64,000 nucleotides of DNA from Campanula takesimana (lineage: Eukaryota > Streptophyta > Magnoliopsida > Asterales > Campanulaceae): the NCBI GenBank assembly GCA_026119855.1, contig JAOWBW010000360.1, positions 248,001 to 312,000 of the forward strand, in the 5' to 3' direction. How positions within the stretch are numbered: position 1 is the first letter of the stretch; each line of letters opens with the position of its first letter. The position numbers and the translations under genes are program-made. Shown here piece after piece: positions 22,056-32,425 of the stretch. The notes beneath the pieces were generated by a model. The model had not been told where the DNA came from. It saw only the letters and a program-made list of their open reading frames with translations, and did not search any database.

Positions 22056-24164
22056 CGCACCATTCGGAGACCGTTCCCGACGCTGGGGTGATGCAACGTC
22101 GTCCCTCTGACAAGTACATGAATGGTACGCCTCCCTCAGTAAGCGTATCAACACGTTCTCCCGCCGGGCTGAACGGATATATGCCTCCCGAGTCACCTGA
22201 AAGGGAAACCAAGGCAATGATTATAATGCAGAAAGAAATAAGTATGTGCAAACATGACTAATATAAAGCACAAAGCCGTACCCCAGCGTCGGGTGGAGGA
22301 ATGAATGTCTCCTCAACAAGATCTGCATTAGTCGGCTCCAAGCTCAGCTCCACCTCCCGGACGCCCCTCATCATTCTTACGCTACTCGAGCGAAGGGGCA
22401 TGTCAACCAAAGGTCGACTCCGACCAACATACCGGGCCGAGCTCGATCCCTCTCCCGATAGCATCCTAGCCCGAACCTGAGGGCTGATCAACCGAGTCCG
22501 CACATAGCTGGCGTAGTCGTCACTCCCTCTGTAATGCTCTGCCGGAGTGGGAGCCAAGAAAGTCGCCAACCTCGCGGGACAGAGCATATCCCGAGGAGGG
22601 TCATAAGGAGCCCACGGTAATGCACCAGCCCTGTGCTGACGAACCACCCTCTCTCCGAGATACATGGCCTCCCCGGTGAGACCCACAAGCAGAACCCTAG
22701 AAGCGGTCAACTCCACTACATAGGGACCCACCGAAGCCTCATTGGCCGGACTCCATGGGTAAAATCTAACCCCGACAGGCTCAGACATCGCGAACACCCT
22801 CCTCAGATCAGCAGCATCCACCGTCTTCCTATCCCGGTTTTTGCGGGGAGGAGCCCTGTTGCCCTTGCACCAGTACGACATGATGGGAACAACCTTGTTG
22901 GCACTCATCACCAACTGAAAGGGGGCGACGCCGAAGATCTCGTACACCCAAGCCTGTGCATACAATGAAAGAGACATTTCAGACCAAAAGATAGAGCAGA
23001 AATCTCAACAATGTGAAAAAGAAGGGTAGTCAAGAGAATACCTCAAAGGCGAACTGAAACCCGTCAAAGGCCGACGAGCTAGCCCTCGAGAAATGGTCCA
23101 ATGCCCGGTAAATCTCAGCCAAACCGGCTCTACCCCAAGAAATCTCACCGACTTGGTCCAACTCCACCAAAGCCCCTAGCAGTGAGTACCTACAGACAGT
23201 AGCCCCACTGGGAAACAAGATCTCTGAAAAGCTGTACCATAAGAACAGCCGGACCAAACAATCCAAATCATACTCCCCCCTACCAAAGGCTTCAATAGCC
23301 ACCTCCACCAAACGGTTCACCTTCCCGGCCTCCACTCCATAACCCTTGACACCTCCCCCCAGATCAGTGTCAACTCCCAACAGAGCCTGCCTATAGTCCC
23401 GCCGCTCCGCCAAGCTCTCATCAAAAGGCAAAGGGGTAGCAGTAAACCTCAACCCCGTGATAGCCGCGAAATCCGTCGGCGTGACGGTAATCTCTCCCCA
23501 ACTGAAGTGGAAGGTATGGGTGGTGTCCCACCAGAACTCCCTGCACACCTCTATCACCGCCGCCACCTTCAGGGTGCCCCCAATCATGCGGACACTGTCA
23601 AAGAATGGGCCAAACCCCATAGCCTCGATCCGAGCACACAAACCGCCCGGTCCCTCCGGCAGGGACGCCCACAGTTTGCCCACAGTCACTGTGGACCCAC
23701 GAGCCTTGATCCTCTGCAGGTAAACACAGCACAGGTATGTTACACTCCTAGCAATTTACATTTCTAGCAATCTACATTTCTAGCAAATTATGATTCTAGC
23801 AATATATATTTTGTACAAAAGTGTGAAAAATGTGAAAATGAGAGGAGCGAAAATTTGAAATTTACCTCTCGTGTCTCCGGAAGACCCATCGACCTGTGAC
23901 GCTCCGAGTCGATGTAGAAATCGTAGTCTTGATCAAATGTTGACCGAAGAAGACCGTCGCGAAAGTTCCGAGTCACCGCTCGTGGTCTCAAACCGCCCCG
24001 TGGAATCAAGGGCACCGCTTCAAAACCCGCTCCTGGGTCAACCCCTACATTTCCCTCGCCCTGAGCATCACTGTGCCCCTCTCCTGTTGCTCTTGTTGTG
24101 GAAGAAAATACCCACCTTGGCCCGGAAAATCCCTAAATAATGCCTCATTGATCCAATCTGCCAT
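22056..24164 (-). pseudogene. Antisense PMD gene 2 (exons 1 to 4a), intron-containing
   Basis: On the strand opposite to gag I can assemble a spliced gene: exon 1 23866-24164 (ATG at 24164, MADWINEALFRDFPGQGGYF), exon 2 23042-23713, exon 3 22282-22953, exon 4 from 22196, continuing past the Tekay insertion at 16964-16857. All introns have GT/AG borders. Exons 2 and 3 are each exactly 672 nt. Exon 1 is 299 nt, and its two halves are in different frames, so it has one single-base indel. The protein shows the plant mobile domain: FWWDTTHTFHFSWGEITVTP then TDFAAITGLRF, LVRLFLWYSFSEILFPSGA, and AWVYEIFGVAPFQL at the exon 2-3 joint. Length would be about 630 residues. Introns survive because the gene is antisense to the retrotransposon RNA. 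It is a host-derived or long-resident cargo gene; function here unknown. Confidence 0.75.
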
Positions 24165-24349
24165 AGCTTCAAGAAATATGTGAAATGAAGACTTTAAAAT
24201 TATCAAAATCCAAGCTTTTTCTCTCTAAAACTCAATTTTCTCTCTCTAACTCGTCAACAATGGAGGAAGGAAGAAGAAGAAAGAAGAAAACAAGGAGAAG
24301 AGGGAGGGTTTCTGGTGATGTGACCAAGGAGTCAGCCCGACGGCGACCT

Positions 24350-24481
24350 TGGCCACGCGACCACTTATGCCCTCGCTATCCCAGCCGTCAGATCAGTGAT
24401 CCGCGTGAAGAAGATCTGACCACTCAGCGTTCTTGGCCACGCGGCCACTATTTCCATTCAGTGACTTTGGCCACGCGGCCA
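24350..24481. repeat. Cluster of three TGGCCACGCGGCCA palindromes upstream of PMD gene 2
   Basis: Copies lie at 24350 (TGGCCACGCGACCA), 24434 and 24468 (both TGGCCACGCGGCCA), 190-320 bp upstream of the antisense start codon at 24164. A second phrase shared with the LTR, AGCCGTCAGATC, lies between them. Downstream of the cluster, toward the gene, is a TC/GA-rich leader typical of plant 5' UTRs. Confidence 0.75.
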
Positions 24482-25362
24482 ACCTTGTCCCTTCAGATAA
24501 AATTCCATTTTTGCCCTTGATCTTTTCCCTTTAATTCATTTTAAATGCCCTTAGCACTACTTTGACTGATATTCGTTACCTTTGGGTACGGAAAACCCCT
24601 TAAAATTTCCATTCTTCACCGAATATTTGCTTAGGATTCGTATGATTACAGAGACTTCGGCGCCTCTATGTCATATGCATCCTAGATCGATCGTGATTGG
24701 CAGAAACCTCGGCGTTTCTGTTTGCGAGAGATCCAACATCTATTATTAAGATTCGTATGGTTGTAGAGACTTCGGCGCCTCTATGACATACGCATCCTAG
24801 ATCGATCGCGATTGGCAGAAGCCTCGGCGTTTCTGTTCGCGAGAGATCCAGCATCTATTACTTTAGCGCAATCGGCAGGAACCCTGGCGATCCTGATTGC
24901 GTTTACCATTCTATCTTGGGATTATTTAGACAACGCAGTCTTCATTTTTCCCAAATAACTTCATTGCTTACGAATGTTTGTTCTTCATACAAGATAGTAT
25001 CCGTAGGTTTATTATCCGCAGCAGAAGTTCGATGACTCGTCTTTCCCCAATATCTCTGAACTACGACCGGCTTGATTCCTCCGAGGATACGTAGGAAACC
25101 TGAAAAGGTTCAGCCACCCGACCGACGCGGTCATCTCTCATCCCCAGCAGAAGACGTTGCTCCCCATCAAAGGACAGTCATTCCCAATTTCCCATCAGAT
25201 TTGAACTACGTTTGGCTTGATTCCCCCGCGGATACGTAGGTCGCCTGTCAAGGTTCAGCCGTTCCCTTACCTCTCATCTGTTTTGAAACTCATGTTTCAG
25301 ATGGATCCTTCTTTTATCGTCGACCCCACATTGCCTTGCAAGAAGCGTCGCCGAGGGGCTAC
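24482..25362 (+). other. 3' non-coding region of the Tat-like element with hairpin repeats
   Basis: At about 24630-24860 a unit of roughly 115 bp is repeated twice. Each contains hairpins with TCGG-type loops (AGAGACTTCGGCGCCTCT, CAGAAACCTCGGCGTTTCTG). A related CAGGAACCCTGGCGATCCTG follows. Two CTACG...CGTAG hairpins of a second class follow (25061-25094 and 25206-25239), each trailed by GGTTCAGCC. The polypurine tract should lie just before 25363 (GCCGAGGGGCTAC). No coding sequence is evident. Confidence 0.65.
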
Positions 25363-26512
25363 TGTTAGTACCCGACCTGAAAATGAGTTTATTAGGACTT
25401 TCCCAAAAGTACAAGGACTTTATAGGAATTAGAAACCTTGCAAATATTTGTCCCGGATTCCCGAAATACCTCATTTATGAAAAAATCTATCAAAATAGGT
25501 AATAAATGGTTTCCTTAAAACCATGCAGAAACCCTAGCTTGAAAATCACGTCAGCCTGCATCCTTGGCCACGCGGCCAACCTTGCTGCGCGTCGATCTTG
25601 GCCACGCGGCCACTCTTGTCACCGGCTTAAGTCATGGCCAGGCGGCCAACTTTGCTCCGGATGATCTCAGCCGTCAGATCTTCCCCTCAGTTTACTATAT
25701 AAACCAATCCCATGCTATTGGTTTAGGGGTCCGATTTTGAGAGCTCTAAGTCCGAATTTTGGAGTTATTAAACACAATTTTATCCCTAATTAAGCATTCA
25801 AACACTCAAGGAGATCAAAAGTTTATTTCTTGCCAACATAGGTAAGTTTTCTAACTTTTTCTTCATGTTCTTGCATCATTTTTAATGTAGATCTTTTATA
25901 TTCATGTTCTTACATGTTTATTCATAGTTTCTTCATATGCTTTGCATGTTCATTCATATGTTCATAATATGTTCTTCGCATGTTCTTCGTGTTCATAGAT
26001 TAAAACCTTATTTATGCTATATTTAGGGTTGTGATCTTCATAATTATATGTTATTTCATAGACGATGATGATCTAGGGTTCATCAACCCGAGGATGATCT
26101 AGGAACTACTTCTAAACCCTAATCTTTAGGTAATTCCCCCCTCATTATGCATGATCCCGATTCTTCTGCCTATTCTAATTCTCTGCGAACTACGTTGACC
26201 TGAGCTTCTCACATTGAGAGAAACGTAGGTAATCTTCGGATCCGGTCTAAATTACTAACACACTACTAACACATTCATCATGATAGAAAGACCGATCAAT
26301 TCGGGCAATAGGAGTGATAACGTTCAATATTCTTCTCTTGTTGTAATTTGACCCCCGAACCCACTAAAAATGCTTTTTTCAATGTTTTGGCTTTAATTAA
26401 AACGGCGTGGCGACTTTCATAATTTTAATGTCGTTAAGAATATTCCTTTTGTAAATAAAAATAATCACAAGATACTTCCCATGCGTCGCTTCATCGGAAA
26501 GGGGTATTCACA
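25363..26512 (+). repeat. 3' LTR of the Tat-like element
   Basis: The length (1150 bp) and boundaries match the 5' LTR. Palindromes lie at 25565, 25599 and 25635, the TATA box at 25695-25703, the hairpin at 26190-26228, and the U5 word TGGCGACTT at 26408. The AATAG duplication follows. Confidence 0.9.
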
Positions 26513-26517
26513 AATAG

Positions 26518-27440
26518 GTAACGAATAGACTATTTTGTAATGCTTATTAGTTTTAAGGGTCAAAATGCAAAGTTTTAAATATTAAGTACTAAAAATTTAT
26601 TTATTTTTCCAAATATTTAACATTAACTTAATTCTTAAATCTTAAATAATTAATACTTCTTACTAATTTTATGTTTTATTTTTTAAATATGAAATTATTT
26701 TTTCTAAAAAAATGAAATTTATTTTTTTAATAGAAACTAAAAAATTAGTATGTTTTTTTTATTTTTTAAATAAAAAAAATAAAAATAAATATTTTTTTTT
26801 CTAAAAAAACATTGTAATGTTTTATTTATATTTTTAAAAATATAAATAAACTTTTAAATTGTAATTTTTGTAAGAGTTTTATTTAAAAAAAAAAAACATT
26901 ATAGCGTTTTTTTATTTTAAAAAATATAGTTTTTTTTTTAAAAAAAGTACAATATTCTTTTAAATAGGGACATACCAAAAGGAAAGTAAGAACCTTAAAC
27001 CAAAAAGGAAAGTAAGAACCTTAAACTGAGACGGAGGGAGTAAATTTTTTTAAAAAAACGCTATAATGTTTTATTTTTTTAAAAAAATAAAATTCTTTCA
27101 AAAATTAAAATTTAAAAGTTTTATATTATATTTTTTTTAAAGTACAAATAAGACACTACAATGTTTTTTTTTGGAAAAAAAATCTTTATTTTTTAAACAT
27201 TTTTATTTTTTTTAAAAAAAAGAACGGTAATAATTTTTATTTATTTTTAAAAAAAATATTTTTTAAAAAATATTTTAGTTTAATTTTTTTTATTATTTTC
27301 AAGAAATATTAATTATTTAAGATTTCAGATAATGTTAAATATTTGGAAAATTTTTTTTTTTTAGTAATTAATATTTAAAAGTTTGCATTTTGACCCATTA
27401 AAACTAATAAGCATTACAAAATAGTCTATTCGTTACCTAT
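26518..27440. other. AT-rich core and inner TIR arms of the inner MULE
   Basis: The outer parts are inverted copies of each other (GGTAACGAATAGACTATTTT at 26518 against its reverse near 27437; GGTCAAAATGCAAA likewise). The centre is long runs of A and T with no coding potential. Near 26990-27045 there is a single Stowaway-type end (GAGACGGAGGGAGTA), a MITE fragment. Confidence 0.7.
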
Positions 27441-27875
27441 TCTGTTAAATTTTCTAACATTCGTTAGTGCTGAGGTGCAAAGTGGGAAAATTTGGAAGTT
27501 TAGGTATCAAACAGACCGACTTTTCAAACGGGGGTGCAAAATGGGAATCGGTGGATACTTTGGGGGGTAAAATGTAATTTGACCTTTTCCTTTTAAGGGC
27601 TTCATTGAAAATTCCATAAGTAAAAGGGTTGTGAACAAAAACTTTGAAACATTAATATTTAAAGCTTAAAATAAATATATTTTTTATAATTTTAATTATT
27701 TTTGAACGTGTCTTAAAATAACAAATAATTGGATTTAAAATATATTTAATAAATGACCAATTTATCTAAAATAATCAAAACTGTTAATAAATGAACAATT
27801 TAATCTTGTATATCATTTATTTTTCCAAAAATTCAGAAACTAGGTTTCAACAAAAAAAATTGAATTAGGCAAGCT

Positions 27876-28400
27876 ATGGCGGTGACAGTAGCACCCGTAG
27901 CATACCAAGCCAACACATCCGCAGTCATACCTACTGGCTAAACAAAGACGAAAATGCGTGTCAGATGATCTACGCCACCTTAGTCGGCCTCCAAAGTGTT
28001 CCCGGCCTAGTCATCCTCTACGGCTACATAGTCAAGAAGAAATGGGCCGTCAACTCTGCCTTCATGGCCCTTTACGCATTCACCGTTGTCGTCCTATGTT
28101 GGGTCACTTGGCATACAAAATGTCGTTCAGCGAAAAAATCTTGCCCTTTTGGGGAAAAGTCGGCCCGACGTTAGGTCATAAACACCTGATCAATCAGGCT
28201 GCTCTTCCGGCCACCGCACATTACCACAGCGGCGACACTCTAGAGACGGTGGTGATTGATCGCTACTACCCGATGGTGTCAATGGTGTGGTTTTGGCGCG
28301 TTTTCGCGGCGATTACGCTGATTTTGCTTGCCAGGTCTTTGCTGGGGGTATAAATATTAAGGCGTGGATGATGTTTGTGCCGCTATGGATGATATATATT
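27876..28400 (+). pseudogene. Captured N-terminal part of an ammonium transporter 2 (AMT2) gene
   Basis: The host AMT2 protein is a plasma-membrane ammonium channel. Starting at ATG 27876 the fragment reads MAVTVAPVAYQANTSAVIPT. After a frame change it continues MIYATLVGLQSVPGLVILYG and KKKWAVNSAFMALYAF. In another frame it reads KILPFWGKVGPTLGHKHLIN, QAALPATAHYHSGDTLE and FAAITLILLARSLLG, then in a third frame INIKAWMMFVPLW. These are the first transmembrane segments of AMT2, about 165 of roughly 480-490 residues. At least three single-base losses break the frame, so no transporter can be made. It lies between the TIRs of the Pack-MULE, the usual place for a captured host fragment. Confidence 0.85.
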
Positions 28401-28849
28401 TAAAACGTAAATAAAATATTTTACCCATTAAGGGTTAATAATTTATTATTATCATTTCATATTATTAAAAAATGTTTTTTCTCATAAAAAATATTTATTT
28501 TAAGCTTTAAATATTAATGTTTCAATTTATATTATTCACAACAACCCTTTTATTTATGAAATTTTCAATAAACACCTTAAAATGAAAATCAACTTCAAAC
28601 TAACTAGTACGTTAACTTTCATTGACTGTGTCGTTAAATTTTAACTGGCGTTAGAAAAATAGATCAAATTGAAAACCGAACTAAAGTACGCAGGTCACAT
28701 TTGCTGTTTATGAAGTACGCATGTCACATTGCCTACGCCTAAATAGTACGCAGGTCAAAATGGCTAAAAACTTTGGATGCAACTCAAGTTGTAAAAGAGC
28801 GAAATCCTTGAAAACCTAAATAATAGAGATCAAATCTTACATTAATTTT

Positions 28850-29288
28850 TGGCAAAATTGCACCAAAAATCAACAAACTTTATGGCAATTGTGGTTTTCA
28901 TACATAAACTATTTTCCGTTCCACCTTTTGTACTAAACTATTTTTCTGGTGCACCGGAGATCACTCCCACTAACACCGTTTGTTTTTAACTGTTAAATTG
29001 ACCATCTGACTTGCACGTACCTTTTTTTGGAGGGTAAAAATGGTATTTTGCAAATGAGCAAGCAAAATGGGTAATACAACAAAATATTGAACTTGAGATA
29101 CCCAAAAATAATATCAAAAAAACATTGACCCTTCATAGTTTTGATATTATTTTTGGGGTATCTCAAGTTCAATATTTTGTTGTATTACCCATTTTACTTT
29201 CTCATTTGCAAAATACCATTTTTGCCCTCCAAAAAAAGGTACGTGCAAGTCAGATGGTCAATTGAACGACTAAAAACAAACAGTGTTA
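28850..29288. mobile_element. Large palindromic MITE-like element, cut at its right end
   Basis: Arms of about 150 bp face each other around 29128. The left arm contains TGACTTGCACGTACC and GAACTTGAGATACCC; the right arm has GGTACGTGCAAGTCA and GGGTATCTCAAGTTC. The left arm extends further (to GGTGCACCGGAGATCAC), but the right counterpart is missing because the copia LTR begins there. The whole could fold into one long hairpin. Confidence 0.7.
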
Positions 29289-30641
29289 GTTGGAGCACGC
29301 TTCTAATCACAAGATCATGAACTTGAAGGAGTTGAAACCAATGCCCTCTATGTGTATCCACGCATGGACGAATATCTAGAACTAATTTCTAGATCCGGAT
29401 TTGCTAGATACGATAGAAACAATTTCTATTATGAAGGCTATATGAAAACTAGGGTTCTTATTCTTGAGGAAGAAGAAAACTAGTTTTTCTCTCTTGGAGG
29501 CTCTCAAATTTAATTACAATAATCATATTGAACTTAGGGTTATGAGAGGGGTATTTATACTTTTAGATCCCAAATAGTTTAGGAATTAAAGTCAAATTCC
29601 CGTCAAAACTCGGAGGTCCAAAACCCGAAAACTCGTCAAAGAGGAGGTCCGCCCGGACCCCTTAAGGTTCGACCGAGTCAAGGCCATGGTTTGCCCGAAC
29701 CCTCTTAGGGTCTTTCCGGTTCAAGGATTAGGTCCGCCCAGACCCCTGCTCCAGATTTCTGTTTTCGACTTTTCCTTTAAAATCTCATTTTAAGGTCCGT
29801 CTCGAAATTCCAATTTAGCCCTTTTTGAATTCGTTATTTTTTATGTGACCCCATATGATTATATTAAGTCGGCAATAAGATTAAAACCATTTCAACCTTA
29901 TAAATCATGAGCGGACTCTAGCAAGCCATGATGACTACCATATTAATATAACTTATCAAAGTTCATGAATCCATCATAGTTTGTATATCACAATCCCTTC
30001 GTCCGCGATGTCTTTGAACGTAAGCCATGGTCAATGGTCAACTTACATTTGTTCAATACTTTTCTCGATCCCGAATATGTTAATTGATTCAAATGACATT
30101 GATCTCATCAATTCATTTGGGTATGACCATACACTTTCATCAACACTATTCATCGAGTGGCCAAACCTTGACATCTCTCACGAAGAGGGACAAATCCAAT
30201 CTTGACTTATTACTCTTCCCTCCATGACTCCGATTATGCCAATCACATTCCTTATGGCTACCTGGTTAAGGCTAACGTTAGAATGTGTCAAACATAATGT
30301 TCATCACGTGGAAGACTATAATAATCTCATGTCAAAGGATATCAATGATATTAACTATATGAGATTTAATTATGACATTTGACCATGACATAAATATCAT
30401 AGGTGGGTCATGTTTAGTATATGTTCACCAACACATACACATAAGTTTAATTGTATCATATACATATAACCATCACATGATCATCTATTAAACTTATACT
30501 AGTTCTTGATAAGTATTAGGGACGAAGATTATTATAACAAAACATGTAACATCAATAATAATCAAAACATCTCTTTATATAATGAATAAAATGATAACAA
30601 AACATCGTTATAATAATGTGCCTAGGTCATACACACCAACA
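29289..30641 (-). repeat. Ty1/copia-type LTR, minus orientation
   Basis: Read on the minus strand it starts TGTTGGTGTGTATGACCTAGGC and resembles the plus-strand LTR at 39508-41031 along its length (for example GATATTCGTCCATG and CCTAATACTTATCAAG). Its U3 holds repeated GGTCCGCC(C)GGACCCC-type words (29648-29745), followed on the minus strand by a TATA-like AAAGTATAAATACC. The exact 3' end near 29289 is uncertain by a few bases. Confidence 0.7.
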
Positions 30642-30827
30642 ATATCCTCAGGTCTAAAGATTCGAGTGATATAACTATATGAAATTTAATTATGACATTT
30701 GACCATGACATAAATCTCAAAAGGGGTCTGTCCAGTACTTGTTATCCAACAAGTACCCATAAGTCTAATTGTATCGTATACACATAATAATCATATGATT
30801 ATCCATGAGACTTATACTAGTGATTTA
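30642..30827 (-). repeat. Second, partial copia LTR fragment
   Basis: The fragment repeats sequence from the neighbouring LTR (TATGAGATTTAATTATGACATT-like words, CCATGACATAAAT, CAACAAGTACCCATAAG) in the same orientation. Only about 180 bp is present, so it is a truncated tandem copy. Confidence 0.65.
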
Positions 30828-32230
30828 TGATGAGACAGATTTTATACACTTTATTCCTAGTTTTATATGAGCTTAAATGGAGAATTTTACGTATTTTAGA
30901 TAGTTTTTATGTACTTTGGGGGAAATTATCTAATTTTGGGCAAATATGTAATTTTGGGGATTTATTATAATTTGGGAGTATTTTATTATTTTTATATTTT
31001 TACTTGATGTAATAGTTTATTAGAAGAAAAAGAAATCCCAAAATGATAAAGAGATTCAAAATCCCAATTGCAAATGAAGGAGGAGTATTTGATAATTGTT
31101 GTTGGATTGAAGATGGAAATAAAAGAGGTTAAATGACCCAAGTTGCAGAGGCCCAAGTCAGTGAAAAAGAAAGCAAGAGGAGGTCAAGCCCAAACAAAGC
31201 CATGATCAACCAAGGCGGCCCATTTGAACGAAGCCCGGACCAAGGAGTTGGCATGAGGAACATTGGCCCAATACAAACCAACCAGCCAAGGCAAGGAAGC
31301 AGGCCTAGTTAAAGGCCCAAACAACAGCACGTATGGCGTATTCGTGATCACGCCTGGAGAATTCGTGCACGATTCGTGCGGATTATCATGAGTCGTGAAG
31401 TGGCGATGAAAACGAACCTACCAGGTGCGCTTTTGGGTGTGGCTGGTGAGTGATTGAGAGAGGCGCGCGCGTGAGGATTCTTGGCGAGAGTGGGGCGCGC
31501 GTGGTAGGCGCGTGGTGGCGGCTGTCACTACTTTTCAATCTATTTTTCATTTATTTTCCTATTTTTCTTAATTCTTTTTCATTCCTTATTAGTTTAGGAC
31601 TTTCCTAGGTATTAAAATAGGTTTCTTTTATTATTTTTCATTCTAGACTTCAACATTAATTTTAGATCTAGGGTTTTTATTTTTCTTCCATGGAGGTTTC
31701 AAAGCTTTGGATGAGGAACTAAAATCCAAGCTTTGGGTTTGATTTCTTGAACCCCTTTTTATCAATTTGAGGTATTTTTCTTTTCAATCTTTTTATCTCT
31801 ATTCATAATTTTACTTATGCTTTATTGCTAGGATTGTTAGACTTGATCAATCTAATTCCTCTAGTTAATTTATCTATGCTAGAATTTTCTATGACTGTGC
31901 CAGTGTAGAAATTCGCTGTAGCATCTTTATGATTTATGCATGTGCCATGGCAAGTGGGTAAAATTAGACGATTATCTATATGAAATAATTATAGAAAGCA
32001 TTTTTTATCTTAGTTTCTTAAATCGTTCATCAATTAATTCTGCGATCTAGACTGTGCCAGTTAGATTAATTTATTAATTAGGGTTTCTAGTGAGTGTGTC
32101 ACTGCTAGTAACTATTCTGAAAGAAGAAACAGAGATTGAAATAAATCTCGTGATCAAGTGAATAGGGTAAAAAGTGAAAAGAGATATCAATGATAATTGA
32201 ATAATTAGGTGGGGACGGATCAAATCTAAA
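30828..32230 (+). repeat. Athila-like LTR, left arm of a 1.4-kb inverted repeat
   Basis: It begins TGATGAGACAGATTTTATAC and continues as the reverse complement of 32426-37402. The arms are very similar throughout. It includes GC-rich words (GAGGCGCGCGCGTGAGG, GGGGCGCGCGTGG) and an ATTCGTGCACGATTCGTGC stretch. The end next to the spacer is GGTGGGGACGGATCAAATC. No target duplication could be assigned. Confidence 0.65.
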
Positions 32231-32425
32231 GTTTAATTATTATATCCTAAAAACAGAAATTAAACTAATTATGAGCAAAAACAATAATTAAAGAATACTT
32301 TAGATTTGATCCGTCCCCACCTAATTATTCAATTGTCACTTGACAAGATTGGGGGAATAGTTTAATTATTATATCCTAAAAATAGAAATTAAACTAATTA
32401 TGAGCAAAAAAATAATTAAAGAATA

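Larger units (their letters stand above)
11035..26512 (+). mobile_element. Tat/Ogre-like Ty3 retrotransposon with gag, no pol, and antisense PMD genes
   Basis: Two 1150-bp LTRs start TGTTAGTACCCGACC, end GGGGTATTCACA and are flanked by the 5-bp duplication AATAG (11030-11034, 26513-26517). I counted about two dozen differences between them, roughly 2%, so the insertion is fairly recent. The primer site at 12186 is tRNA-Arg-like, as in Tat/Ogre elements. The only sense gene is gag (13325-14572). No protease, reverse transcriptase or integrase is visible, so it must depend on a helper. The space downstream of gag holds two antisense plant-mobile-domain genes. A Tekay-like element is inserted at 16970. 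Confidence 0.9.
10888..27584. mobile_element. MULE-type non-autonomous element nested in the left TIR of the Pack-MULE
   Basis: It starts GGCCAAATTACATTTTACC at 10888 and ends GGTAAAATGTAATTTGACC at 27584. An exact 9-bp target duplication, TTTTCCTTT, flanks it (10879-10887 and 27585-27593). Its TIRs extend at least 260 bp once the inner retrotransposon is removed, since GGTAACGAATAGACTATTTT is mirrored near 27420. The original element would be about 1.2 kb with an AT-rich core and no coding capacity. It is the same family as the 267-bp MITE in MPPA intron 6. Confidence 0.85.
10694..28774. mobile_element. Pack-MULE carrying an AMT2 fragment (outermost layer of the nest)
   Basis: The terminal inverted repeats are about 290 bp. 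The left TIR starts GAGTTTTTAGCCATTTT at 10694. The right TIR ends AAAATGGCTAAAAACTTT at 28774. They share internal words such as TACGTTAACTTTCATTGAC. After removing the nested element the left TIR continues at 27594, and GAAAATTCCATAA and AACATTAATATTTAAAGC match the right end too. The flanks are 9-bp near-duplications (GGAGGCAAC at 10685, GGATGCAAC at 28775). Without the nested material the element would be about 1.4 kb, with the captured gene piece between the TIRs. No transposase is visible, so it is non-autonomous. Confidence 0.8.

Noticed and set aside
22258..22281. PMD frame ending VRLCALY before a stop
   Set aside because: This is read-through of a donor site (GGG/GTACGG). Splicing to 22196 continues the protein in frame.
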